Shown: positions 1 to 9,223 of the stretch, piece after piece
Layout: every line of letters starts with the position of its first letter
Numbering within the stretch: position 1 is the stretch's first letter
Assembly (NCBI GenBank): GCA_003224175.1
Contig: QHYQ01000199.1
Span: 1 to 36,441 of the forward strand
Direction of reading: 5' to 3'
Length of the DNA: 36,441 nucleotides
From: Acidobacteriota bacterium
GTDB taxonomy: Bacteria > Acidobacteriota > Terriglobia > Acidiferrales > UBA7541
The notes under the pieces: model-generated
What the model saw: the letters and a program-made list of their open reading frames with translations, nothing else
Database searches by the model: none
Told to the model about the DNA's origin: nothing
Program-made: the position numbers and the translations under genes

Positions 1-1506
1 AATCCCATGGAGTTGGCGATTCAGGGAAACAGGACCGTGGGACTCACCGCGAACTGCACCCTGATTCGACGAGACGGACATGAATGCGCAATCGAAGATT
101 GCGCCGCTCCCATCCACGACCGCGATGGTCAGCTCACCGGGGCGGTGATCGTGTTTCATGACGTGAGCATGGCTCGGGCGATGTCAGTCGAAATGTCCCA
201 TCTAGCCCAACATGACGTGCTTACCGATTTACCCAACCGATTGCTGCTGAACGACCGGCTTACCCAGGCAATTTCGCTGGCCCGCCGCAACCAGAACCAA
301 GTTGCAGTGCTGTTCTTGGATTTGGATGGTTTCAAGCACATCAACGACTCCCTCGGACATTCCATTGGCGACAAACTCCTCCAATCAGTAGCAGCACGCT
401 TATCGGCCTGCGTCCGCAAATCAGACACGGTAAGCCGCCTGGGTGGCGATGAATTTGTGATCCTGCTTTCAGAAGTCTGGCACGCAGCGGACGCTGCCAT
501 TAGTGCCGCAAAAACTATCACGGAGGTTAAGGGGGTCCACAGCATTGGCGAACATCGTCTTCACGTTACCGCGAGCATTGGCATAAGCACATACCCCGAA
601 AACGGTGAAGATGCCGACACGCTAATCAAGAATGCCGATACGGCGATGTATCACGCCAAGGAAAATGGGCGCGACAATTACCAGTTCTTCCAGAAGGAAA
701 TGAGCCTCCAAGCCGTCGAGCATCACACCCTCGAAGGCCAATTGCGATATGTTCTTGAGCGCGAGGAACTCTTGTTGCACTATCAGCCGAAGATAAATCT
801 CAAGACGGGAGCCATCACGAGTGTCGAGGCGCTCGTACGATGGCGACATCCGGAGCGTGACGTTCTTCTTCCGGGGCAATTCTTGGCCATCGCCGAAGAA
901 AGCGGCCTCATCCTGGGGATCGGCCGATGGGTACTACACGAGGCGTGCAGGCAGGCGCGAGTGTGGCTGGATGCTGGCTTACCGGTCGTCCCTGTGGCGG
1001 TCAATGTCTCATCGCTGGAATTTCGGAGCGAGCACTTTCTCGAAGGCGTTCGGGCTGCCCTAAAGAAGACCGACCTCGATCCCCGATATCTAGAACTCGA
1101 ATTAACCGAAACCGTTCTCATGCGACATGCCGAGTCCACTGTTTCCGCGCTCGAACAACTCAAAGCCATCGGTGTGCGGCTTGCCATCGATGACTTCGGC
1201 ACTGGCTATTCCAGCTTAAGCTATCTAACTCGATTTCCCATTAACGCCCTGAAGCTCGACCAGTCGTTCGTACACCATATTATGGCCAATGCAAGCGATG
1301 CTATCGTCGCTCGCACGGTCATCCGGATGGCCAAGAGTCTCAAGCACAGGGTTATCGCTGAAGGCGTAGAAACACAAGAGCAGTTGGCATTTCTTCGAGC
1401 CGCGGGCTGCGACGAGGGGCAAGGGTACTATTTCAGTCGGCCCGTGGCTTCACATCAGTTTGCGAAGTTACTTCAGGCGCGTATAGCAGCAACCGTTTCG
1501 AAATGA
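1..1506 (+). CDS. PAS(partial)-GGDEF-EAL diguanylate cyclase/phosphodiesterase, 5' end probably outside window
   Basis: ORF 7..1506 open to the window edge; motifs SRLGGDEFVILL and SVEALVRW, DDFGTGYSSLSYL. Confidence 0.95.
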   Translation, partial: NPMELAIQGNRTVGLTANCTLIRRDGHECAIEDCAAPIHDRDGQLTGAVIVFHDVSMARAMSVEMSHLAQHDVLTDLPNRLLLNDRLTQAISLARRNQNQVAVLFLDLDGFKHINDSLGHSIGDKLLQSVAARLSACVRKSDTVSRLGGDEFVILLSEVWHAADAAISAAKTITEVKGVHSIGEHRLHVTASIGISTYPENGEDADTLIKNADTAMYHAKENGRDNYQFFQKEMSLQAVEHHTLEGQLRYVLEREELLLHYQPKINLKTGAITSVEALVRWRHPERDVLLPGQFLAIAEESGLILGIGRWVLHEACRQARVWLDAGLPVVPVAVNVSSLEFRSEHFLEGVRAALKKTDLDPRYLELELTETVLMRHAESTVSALEQLKAIGVRLAIDDFGTGYSSLSYLTRFPINALKLDQSFVHHIMANASDAIVARTVIRMAKSLKHRVIAEGVETQEQLAFLRAAGCDEGQGYYFSRPVASHQFAKLLQARIAATVSK

Positions 1507-1636
1507 TGGAGGTTTCTTTTCTCGCCTGAGCCGCGTGGAGGTTTCTTCCAGTTCGCGTCGGAGGCTGCATTCCGTGGGCAAGGCAAGTCAAATCAAATGG
1601 TTGAGTCACAGATGCTCCACGGTCAGAGGTTCGTAT

Positions 1637-1807
1637 CTATTCAGCTGAGGCGGCGGCGTTGTGGCCGAACTCTTCATCGAAAGCGATGACGCCGAACGCC
1701 ACAGTGTCCAACGTACAGTTATGGATTTCGGCTTGAAGCGTATCGAGGGTAATCTCCGCACGGCCGTAAGCTTTCGCCAGTGCCACAACGTATTCGATGT
1801 CGCGCAT
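1637..1807 (-). CDS. small hypothetical protein (56 aa), below the ORF-track length cutoff
   Basis: My translation: MRDIEYVVALAKAYGRAEITLDTLQAEIHNCTLDTVAFGVIAFDEEFGHNAAASAE; ATG at 1807, TAG at 1637-1639. Confidence 0.45.
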   Translation of the reverse strand: MRDIEYVVALAKAYGRAEITLDTLQAEIHNCTLDTVAFGVIAFDEEFGHNAAASAE

Positions 1808-1886
1808 GCCCAAGGTAGGAAGGGGCCTCCGTTGGCGCAGATTCTACCATGCAGTCTTATGTAATAGCGGTACCTGGACGGCGGTG

Positions 1887-2528
1887 TCACTGGCTGTTCA
1901 GGACTGTGGAGGCGGGCTCGGTCTTGGTCCTGAAGTTCTCAAAGATTTCTTGGCGACCACGCTTTTGCGTATACAAAGGATTCAAGATTTTTACCCATGA
2001 AGTCGGCGCAGTCGTGTAGGTGCCTCGTTTGTATTTGCCAACGATTCCTTCACAGTCCTGCTGGCATATCGCCTGGAACAATCTGACGCCGTGCCTCTCC
2101 ATGTGGCTTGCATATAGCAGGCTCCGGTTTCGACTCGCTCGAATTAATTGCCGTAACCTGAGTTTGCGCTCGATCAGTGGCAGGCTTCGAAGGTCTTCGT
2201 TATTTAGCCACAGCAAATCGAAGCAATATAGGATCGCGTTGGCTTTACGTCTTCGCATCAGGTCCAGGAATACGCTCTTGCCCTCAGCGTCCAAGCAAAC
2301 GACTTCCCCATCGATGATGGCATTCTGGACCGCGAGCTTCGCCAAAGCTGTGCTCAAGGGTCCGAAGCTCTTGTACTGATTCTGTTTTCTCGATATTAGG
2401 CGGCAGACTCCGTTTTCGATATAGGCTAGGCAGCGCCAGCCATCCATTTTGACTTCGTACACAAAGTCGTCGTGGTCAAACGGAGCTTGTATCCGTTTCG
2501 GCGCGATGGGTTGGATGCGCGGCAGCAT
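1887..2528 (-). CDS. ATP-dependent DNA ligase, adenylation domain only (LigD-ligase-like)
   Basis: Nucleotidyltransferase motifs KMDGWR, DGEVVCLD, FDLLW, EGIVGK, WVKI; 213 aa with no room for a full OB-fold domain. Confidence 0.85.
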   Translation of the reverse strand: MLPRIQPIAPKRIQAPFDHDDFVYEVKMDGWRCLAYIENGVCRLISRKQNQYKSFGPLSTALAKLAVQNAIIDGEVVCLDAEGKSVFLDLMRRRKANAILYCFDLLWLNNEDLRSLPLIERKLRLRQLIRASRNRSLLYASHMERHGVRLFQAICQQDCEGIVGKYKRGTYTTAPTSWVKILNPLYTQKRGRQEIFENFRTKTEPASTVLNSQ

Positions 2529-2534
2529 GCCTAA

Positions 2535-2765
2535 TTATCGCGGTTCGTCTGGACTGCGGCAAATTTCGCTCGTTCCCGGAAATAGCCGATCAATCAAGCT
2601 CGGCAACACGTGATCGGCGAGATGGTCGAGAAACTGTGACATCGTATTGATGCGCTTTCGGCATGCAGGGCATCCTGGAATCACGACGCCTCCGCCGCCC
2701 TCCGCCATGCTGCGCTTTTCATCAAGAAAGGTGTCGAGGCTGTGCCGGCGAATTTCAGTTTGCAA
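2535..2765 (-). CDS. small hypothetical protein with CPAC motif, 6 nt upstream of the ligase
   Basis: 76-aa ORF, same strand and tightly spaced with ligase; GCPACRKRI. Confidence 0.45.
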   Translation of the reverse strand: MQTEIRRHSLDTFLDEKRSMAEGGGGVVIPGCPACRKRINTMSQFLDHLADHVLPSLIDRLFPGTSEICRSPDEPR

Positions 2766-2954
2766 CGCTTTACTGCTGAAGCAGTTGCGATTTTTTCATC
2801 CACCTATCTTAACTGGCGTTCGGCCAGCCCCGCTTGTGCAGTCATAGCCATTTGAATTTTTCCTCCCGTCCTCATCGTTGTTACAGCTTGGAAAGACTCG
2901 GTTTATGACTAGTTAGGGCGGTATACTGTGCCCATTTCAAGTTAGCAGGAGCCT

Positions 2955-3164
2955 ATGGCGATTCTCAGCGGCAAGCGCCTCGGGCCCTACGAAATCCTCT
3001 CTGCAATAGGCGCAGGTGGGATGGGCGAGGTGTACCGCGCCAAAGATACTCGTCTCGACCGCGTCGTGGCCATCAAAGTCCTGCCGACGCATCTTGCGAA
3101 AAGGCCCGAGTTGCGCGAGCACTTCAAACGGGAAGCACGAACGATTTCCAGCGTGTCTGGATGA
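2955..3164 (+). pseudogene. Ser/Thr protein kinase N-terminal fragment
   Basis: LGPYEILSAIGAGGMGEVYRAKDTRLDRVVAIKVLP glycine-rich loop and VAIK lysine, then stop after 69 aa. Confidence 0.8.
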
Positions 3165-3175
3165 AAGGAAATTAT

Positions 3176-4010
3176 ATGTCTCACCGGCACACCGCGTTTC
3201 TACTTGCTGGATCATTGTGGCTGGCTGCCGCCTGCCTAGCCCAGGGAACTCTTCAAGTCAAACAATCCGCCGAACCAAACCTAACGGAAGAGCAACAGAA
3301 AGAATTCCTGCTGAATGCCAAGGTGGTGGGCAGCAAGCAGTCCAGCAAAGGCATCACTCACCCTTCGGATTTGACGCTAAGTGAGGGCGAGCTGACCCAC
3401 CTTGCCTCCTTTAATACCGTTGACGAACATAAGGAGGAAATGCATTTCGACGACGGGCACACCGAATTAAACTTCGTCGACTCCTACCATTACAACATCG
3501 CCGCATATGAGTTGGCTAAGTTGGTGGGCATGAGTGACGTGATTCCGGTGTATGTGGAACGTCAGTGGAACGGCAAAAAAGGTTTCTCTGTCCTGGTACA
3601 TACCCAAGAAGTGGGATGAGGGGATGCGCCGGCAGCAGAAGCTAGAGGCCCCCGATGGCGACGCTTGGAACAAGCAGATGTACAAGGTCAGGGTGTTCGA
3701 TCAACTCGTCTATGACACCGACCCGAACCTCACCAACGTTCTGATCACAGAGGATTGGAAGATCTGGAGAATCGATTTCACTCGTGCCTTTAGGCTGTGT
3801 CATGACTTGCAGGCCCCCAAGGATCTGGTCAAGTGCGACCGGCAGCTACTGCAGAACTTAAGGATCTTGGACGGGAATGAAGTCCTGGAAAGAACCAAGC
3901 CACACCTTAACAAAAACGAAGTCGCGGCGCTCATGGCCCGGCGCGACAAAATCGTAGCTTATTTCCAACAGCTCACCGCCCAAAAAGGCGAGGCTGCCGT
4001 ACTGTACTGA
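3176..4010 (+). pseudogene. secreted hypothetical protein split by a single frameshift near 3583
   Basis: ORFs 3161..3619 and 3552..4010 join as ...QWNGKKG/SLSWYIPKKWDEG... if one T of ggttt is removed; signal peptide MSHRHTAFLLAGSLWLAAACLAQG. Confidence 0.7.
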
Positions 4011-4084
4011 ACTGGCTTGAGCTGAGGAGAATTATTGCTTCGGGCGTTCTACTACGCCGATTCTAGTTAAAAGGGAAATAACGC

Positions 4085-6772
4085 GTGGCGCTCCTACCCA
4101 GCCAACGTCTCGGCCCTTACGAAATCCTCTCAGCCATCGGTGCGGGCGGGATGGGAGAAGTGTATCAGGCACACGACACCAAGCTCGGGCGCGACGTGGC
4201 GATCAAAGTCCTACCGGAAGCTTTTGCGCACGATCCCGAACGGTTGTCCCGCTTTCAGCGCGAAGCAAAGATGCTGGCTTCACTGAATCACCCCAACATC
4301 GCGACGATCTACGGGCTGGAGCAGTCCAACGGCACACATTATCTGTTGATGGAGTTGGTTTCCGGCGAGACATTGGCCGAGCGCGCCAAGCGAGAAGGGC
4401 CGGTACCCATTGAAGAAGCACTGAAAATCTCCGTCCAGATTGCGGAGGCGCTGGAAGCGGCGCACGAGAAAGGCATCATTCACCGCGACCTGAAACCCGC
4501 CAACGTAAAGGTCACGCCAGAGGGCAAGGTCAAGGTGTTGGACTTCGGCTTGGCGAAGGCGTTCGAAGGTGACGCAGCAAGCGACGATCCTTCAAATTCA
4601 CCTACGCTGAGTCTGGCGGCGACGATGCACGGCGTGATCTTGGGGACAGCAGCGTACATGAGCCCGGAGCAGGCACGTGGCAAAGCAGTCGATAAGCGGA
4701 CCGACATTTGGGCCTTTGGTTGTGTGCTGTACGAGTTGTTGACAGGCAAGCAGGCATTCGATGGCGAAAACATAACCGACATTCTGGCAGCAGTGGTGAA
4801 AACGGAGCCCGACTGGCAGGCTCTGCCCGCAGCAACTCCAATGCAGGTACGCGCGCTGCTGCGGCGCTGCTTGCAAAAAGACAAGACGCTGCGCCTTCAA
4901 GCCGCGGGCGATGCCCGCATCGAAATTCACGAGGCTCTGGTCGCTCCTGCGGCGGAACCGGCTGCCGCAGCGAAAGGCATCCGCGCACTCGGGCGGCGAC
5001 CGCTAATCCTCAGCTCGGGCAGCTTGCTAATAGGTCTGGCGATCGCGAGCCTAGCCACTTGGAGTCTGAAGCCCACGCCTGCGCTTGTGGCACGGCCTCT
5101 AACGCGCACGGTGATAAACCTGCCTCCCGGCGACCGGCTCGCCGGCTTCGACCAGCCAGCCGTGGCCATATCGTCCGACGGGAGCCATCTGGCTTATGTC
5201 GCTATTCGGGGCAGCACCCAGCAGCTTTATCTGCGAGGAATGGACAGTTTGGAGGCGAAGCCGATTCCTGGCACGGAGGATGCCGCGAATCCCTTCTTCT
5301 CCCCCGACAGCCGATGGCTGGGCTTTTTCGCAGGGGGAAAGCTGAAGAAGGTCGCTGTAGCGGGAGGTGCAGCGGTTACGCTGGCAGATGTTTCATTCGC
5401 TCGTGGAGCCGCCTGGAGTAGCCTGAGCGCGATCATTTTCGCACCCGCAACAGTTTCCGTGCTGCAGCAAATACCCGATGCCGGAGGCACCTCGCGGCCG
5501 GTGACTCATTTCGATAAAGCGGAGCCCACTCATCGTTGGCTGGAGTTTTTACCTGACGGAAAATCGGTATTCTTTGCCGGAGGTCCTTCTACTGGCAACT
5601 GGGCGACGGCAAAAATCGCAGTTCAATCGCTCAGGACCGGCGAACGGCGGGAACTCATTCAAGGCGGAACCAATCCCCGGTATGCACTTTCCGGGCACCT
5701 GCTCTACGCCCAGGCCGGAACGGTGATGGCGGCGCCCTTCGATGCCCAGCGGCTACAACTGACGGGCGCTGCGGTTCCCGTAGTGGAAGATGTTCTGCAA
5801 AGCTCCGGCACCGGCGCCGCCCAATACAGCATTTCCACGACGGGATCGCTGGTCTACGTTCCGGGAGGTGTTCGTGCACTTTTTCGCAAGCTGGTATGGG
5901 TGAGCCGCAACGGAGTCGAGCAGCCGATCGCAGCTCCTCCTCACGTTTATTACTATCCGCGACTTTCGCCCGACGGTCGCCGGATTGCGGTTACGGTAGT
6001 GGAGGAGGAACAGCAACTTTGGCTCTACGACCTCGCCCGGGACGCACTAAGCCGATTCTCGTTTGGGGTCCATCTGAACCAAAATGCGGCCCGGACGCCG
6101 GATGGCAAGCGGATAGCGCTTGCAGCGAGCAAGGAAGGACCGATTCAAGTTTTCTGGCAACCATCGGATGGCAGTGGCGGGCTCGAGCAGCTTACCACCA
6201 GCGAGAATGTTCGGTTTCCGATGTCGTTTTCTCCAGACGGACAATTGCTGGCCTTCAGTGAAGTCAATCCCAACACCGGCATGGACATCGGGATTCTACG
6301 GCTCAATGACCGCAAGGCCGAACCGTTCATCCAGGCGCCGGGTAATCAAACCGCAGCCGCCTTTTCGCCGAACGGACGCTGGCTGGCCTACAGCTCGGAT
6401 GAATCGGGCCGCCCGGAAATTTACGTCCAACCTTATCCCGGCCCCGGCGGAAAATGGCAAATCTCGACCGAAGTTGGTCAAGAGCCGGTTTGGAATCCCA
6501 ACGGCCGGGAGTTGTTCTACGGCAGCAGAGACAAAATGATGGCTGTGGACGTAGCGACACAGCCAAGTTTTTCGGCTGGGAAACCAAGGATGCTGTTCTC
6601 CTCGGGACTCTATCTGCCGAGTTCCAATGGGTTCCAATTCTACGATGTATCTCCCGACGGCCAGCGATTTTTGATGATCAAGCAAAGCGAAGAAGCTGCG
6701 GCGCTGACGCAAATCGTAGTGGTGCAGAACTGGTTCGAAGAATTGAAGCGTCGCGTGCCCACCGGCAAGTAA
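4085..6772 (+). CDS. Ser/Thr protein kinase with C-terminal WD40-like (PD40/TolB-type) beta-propeller
   Basis: 895 aa; HRDLKPANVKV, DFGLAK, AYMSPEQARG; TM segment; repeated FSPDGxxLAF/SPDGRRIA motifs. Confidence 0.95.
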   Translation: MALLPSQRLGPYEILSAIGAGGMGEVYQAHDTKLGRDVAIKVLPEAFAHDPERLSRFQREAKMLASLNHPNIATIYGLEQSNGTHYLLMELVSGETLAERAKREGPVPIEEALKISVQIAEALEAAHEKGIIHRDLKPANVKVTPEGKVKVLDFGLAKAFEGDAASDDPSNSPTLSLAATMHGVILGTAAYMSPEQARGKAVDKRTDIWAFGCVLYELLTGKQAFDGENITDILAAVVKTEPDWQALPAATPMQVRALLRRCLQKDKTLRLQAAGDARIEIHEALVAPAAEPAAAAKGIRALGRRPLILSSGSLLIGLAIASLATWSLKPTPALVARPLTRTVINLPPGDRLAGFDQPAVAISSDGSHLAYVAIRGSTQQLYLRGMDSLEAKPIPGTEDAANPFFSPDSRWLGFFAGGKLKKVAVAGGAAVTLADVSFARGAAWSSLSAIIFAPATVSVLQQIPDAGGTSRPVTHFDKAEPTHRWLEFLPDGKSVFFAGGPSTGNWATAKIAVQSLRTGERRELIQGGTNPRYALSGHLLYAQAGTVMAAPFDAQRLQLTGAAVPVVEDVLQSSGTGAAQYSISTTGSLVYVPGGVRALFRKLVWVSRNGVEQPIAAPPHVYYYPRLSPDGRRIAVTVVEEEQQLWLYDLARDALSRFSFGVHLNQNAARTPDGKRIALAASKEGPIQVFWQPSDGSGGLEQLTTSENVRFPMSFSPDGQLLAFSEVNPNTGMDIGILRLNDRKAEPFIQAPGNQTAAAFSPNGRWLAYSSDESGRPEIYVQPYPGPGGKWQISTEVGQEPVWNPNGRELFYGSRDKMMAVDVATQPSFSAGKPRMLFSSGLYLPSSNGFQFYDVSPDGQRFLMIKQSEEAAALTQIVVVQNWFEELKRRVPTGK

Positions 6773-6775
6773 GCG

Positions 6776-7027
6776 ATGATCGGCCAGACCATCTCGCACT
6801 ATCGCATCCTAGAAAAGCTCGGTGGCGGCGGCATGGGTGTGGTCTACGAAGGTGAAGACCCTCAGTCGGTCGCCACATTGCGCTAAAGTTTCTCCCCGAC
6901 GAACTGGCCCGCGATCTGCAGGCACTATCTGCACGATTCATGAGATTGACGAAGCGGATGTCCGACCCTTCATCGCCAAGGAGTTGCTGGAAGGGGAAAC
7001 GCTCAAGCACCTGATTCGCGGAGAAAC
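6776..7027 (+). pseudogene. decayed Ser/Thr kinase N-terminal region
   Basis: [28 protein letters not shown] (stop 6884-6886), then [13 protein letters not shown] and TICTIHEIDEADVRPFIAKELLEGETLKHLIRGE in shifted frames with an apparent internal deletion. Confidence 0.8.
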
Positions 7028-7062
7028 GTCAACCAGAACATCAATCGGAAAGGATAACGCCA

Positions 7063-8061
7063 ATGAAACGTCAAGGACTGTTGTTGGGAGGGTTGGCCGC
7101 GATGGCGGTTATTCCCGCGATCGTTTGGGCACAGGCACCGTCACCACAGAGGCCGGGACAGGGGCGCTCGTTCGCACAATGGGACAAGATCGAGATTTCG
7201 GTGACGGCCAAGCTGGCGCCGAACCTTTACATTCTGCAGGGTTCGCCCGATCTTGACATGAACCACCCTGATGCGGCCGGCGGCAGGGTCGCCGTGCTCT
7301 TCGGTCCTGACGGCATCCTGATGGTCGACTCCCAGGACGAGGAGTTGCACGAAAAGGTTCTGAAGACGATCAGAACGTTCAGCTCCGCGCCCATTCGTAT
7401 TCTGGTCAACTCGCACATCCACTCTGACCACACGGGCGGCAATCCCTTCTTCGCGAAGCAGGGCGCATTGATCTTCTCGCGTGAGGAACTGCGCGATGAA
7501 ATGCTGCACCCGCCCCGCCAGGGCAACGGTACCCCGGCTCCCGCGCCCGATCCGGCCGGCGTTCCCGTCATGACCTATCCGTTGGGCACCCCGGGCGCTC
7601 CCGCTGTAACGATCCATCTAGACGGAGAAGTGGTCGATTTTATTCCGGTTCCGGCATCTCATACCGGGGGAGACACGGTCATCCGGTTCCAGCATGCAAA
7701 CGCGATCTATATCGGCGATTTCTACCGCAATTTCGGTTATCCCTTTGCCGATCAGGCCAATGGTGGCTCGATCAGGGGCATGATCACCGCGATCGACATG
7801 ATCGCGAAGACTGCCGGTCCCGACACGACGCTCATCACTGGTCACGGCACGCTGGTCAAGAAGGCTGACCTGCTCCCCTATCGCGCAATGGTCGTCGACA
7901 TCCTGGCAAAGACGAAGAAGTTGGTCGATCAGGGCAAATCGCTGGACGATATTCTAGCTGCGAACCTGACCGCTCCGTATGACGCGACGACGAAGGGTGA
8001 CACGCCAGCGAGCAAAAACCGGTTCATCACCGAAGCGTATAACGAGGTAAAGGACAAATGA
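7063..8061 (+). CDS. MBL-fold metallo-hydrolase, secreted
   Basis: 332 aa; signal peptide; NSHIHSDHTGGN (HxHxDH), later VPASHTGGDTV and TGHG. Confidence 0.93.
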   Translation: MKRQGLLLGGLAAMAVIPAIVWAQAPSPQRPGQGRSFAQWDKIEISVTAKLAPNLYILQGSPDLDMNHPDAAGGRVAVLFGPDGILMVDSQDEELHEKVLKTIRTFSSAPIRILVNSHIHSDHTGGNPFFAKQGALIFSREELRDEMLHPPRQGNGTPAPAPDPAGVPVMTYPLGTPGAPAVTIHLDGEVVDFIPVPASHTGGDTVIRFQHANAIYIGDFYRNFGYPFADQANGGSIRGMITAIDMIAKTAGPDTTLITGHGTLVKKADLLPYRAMVVDILAKTKKLVDQGKSLDDILAANLTAPYDATTKGDTPASKNRFITEAYNEVKDK

Positions 8062-8124
8062 ATAACCAATTCCTGTTGACATGGCGGGAGTCCATCGGAA
8101 TTGTGCTCTGTCTGCAAGAATCAA

Positions 8125-8193
8125 CTGTTTGATCCGCTGCGCTCGGACCCGCGCTTCCAAGACCTGCTGCGGCGCATGAATCTGCAGCCGTAA
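8125..8193 (+). pseudogene. C-terminal tail of a kinase/TPR-type protein
   Basis: Frame reads QLFDPLRSDPRFQDLLRRMNLQP-stop, a typical tail of Acidobacteriota kinase/TPR proteins. Confidence 0.65.
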
Positions 8194-8201
8194 CATTGCC
8201 C

Positions 8202-8549
8202 TCAAGCGGCTGACTGCTCGCGCTCCTTGCAGTCACGGCACAGACGTGTCCACGGCACAGCTTCCAGTCGTGCCTTGGAGATGGGGGAACCGCACGTCTC
8301 GCACACGCCAAACCGGTCATGAGTGATCCGGGCTAATGCGTCTTCAATCGCCCGCAAGAGATGAGAGTCGCTTTGGTGCAGACGGATATGAAGGTCTGCT
8401 TCGGCGTCGGCGTTCGCTTGGTCGATAACATCCCCTTGCAAATCGCCCGCTCCGGGAGCCAACGAAGCAGCCGCGGTGCGCTTGCTGGACAACTCGTCGA
8501 GCCTCGCAATCAGCAACCGCTTGTATCGTTGTAGGTCCGCAGGATTCAC
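8202..8549 (-). CDS. TraR/DksA-family zinc-finger protein
   Basis: 115 aa; CETCGSPISKARLEAVPWTRLCRDC. Confidence 0.92.
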   Translation of the reverse strand: MNPADLQRYKRLLIARLDELSSKRTAAASLAPGAGDLQGDVIDQANADAEADLHIRLHQSDSHLLRAIEDALARITHDRFGVCETCGSPISKARLEAVPWTRLCRDCKEREQSAA

Positions 8550-8770
8550 GAGGCACCCCCGAGTGTCTTCGGCATTGCATTTTACATCTGCGCGAACGCC
8601 GTGTCCGCTTTGTGCAACGCCACTAGGCTATTTACCCGACAGCGCGCCCCGGACGAGATGCTGTTCAAGAACCACCCCATTTCCGAATGCGAAAACACGC
8701 CAATTTCGAAACTGTAGATTCAGTCAGTTGCGGGTGGCTGCGAAGAGGGGTTTTCGGAACCCGGAGAGGT

Positions 8771-8799
8771 TTGACACGTAGAAGCCCAGGCGGTATAAG
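8771..8799 (+). promoter_or_regulatory. sigma70-type promoter
   Basis: TTGACA (8771-8776), 17-bp spacer, TATAAG (8794-8799). Confidence 0.65.
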
Positions 8800-8839
8800 C
8801 GTGTCGATGCGATCTCTTGCTTCTTATGGAGGTGTTTCC

Positions 8840-9223
8840 GTGCGTAAGGTGTGTGCTGCATTGACCGTTGCTGTATTTGTGTTGGCTTTGGGCGCCGTGG
8901 CATTTGCGGCGACGCAAACAATTTCTGGTCAGCTCATCGACCAGACCTGTTACAAGATGAACAGCTCGAACAGCGGCGTTGACCATAAAATGCCTAGTGG
9001 CGATGTTAAGGACTGTGCGATAACTTGTGCGAAGATGGGTCGGCCTCTAGCACTCCTTACCGCCGATGGCAAGGTTTACACCGTGACGGGCGACCTCGCT
9101 GCGAATAACAATGCGAAGCTCGTGCCTCACATGAGCCACAAAGTTGAGCTCACCGGCGACGTTACCGAAACGGGTGGCACGATGACGATTGCCGCCACCA
9201 GTCTGAAGATGATTAGCAAGTAG
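8840..9223 (+). CDS. secreted hypothetical protein
   Basis: GTG start at 8840 preceded by GGAGG; signal peptide MRKVCAALTVAVFVLALGAVAFA; mature TQTISGQLIDQTCYKM. Confidence 0.8.
   Translation: MRKVCAALTVAVFVLALGAVAFAATQTISGQLIDQTCYKMNSSNSGVDHKMPSGDVKDCAITCAKMGRPLALLTADGKVYTVTGDLAANNNAKLVPHMSHKVELTGDVTETGGTMTIAATSLKMISK

Noticed and set aside
1507-1550. Two copies of TGGAGGTTTCTT after the GGDEF-EAL gene
   Set aside because: Short and could be chance; no associated feature.
1606-1890. 94-aa minus-strand ORF in the track
   Set aside because: Overlaps the 56-aa ORF in another frame that looks more protein-like; its sequence is Trp/Arg/Ser-rich and unconvincing.
8446-8455. Second copy of CGCCCGCTCC, possible other att end
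   Set aside because: Only 10 nt shared and located inside the conserved TraR/DksA-type coding sequence.
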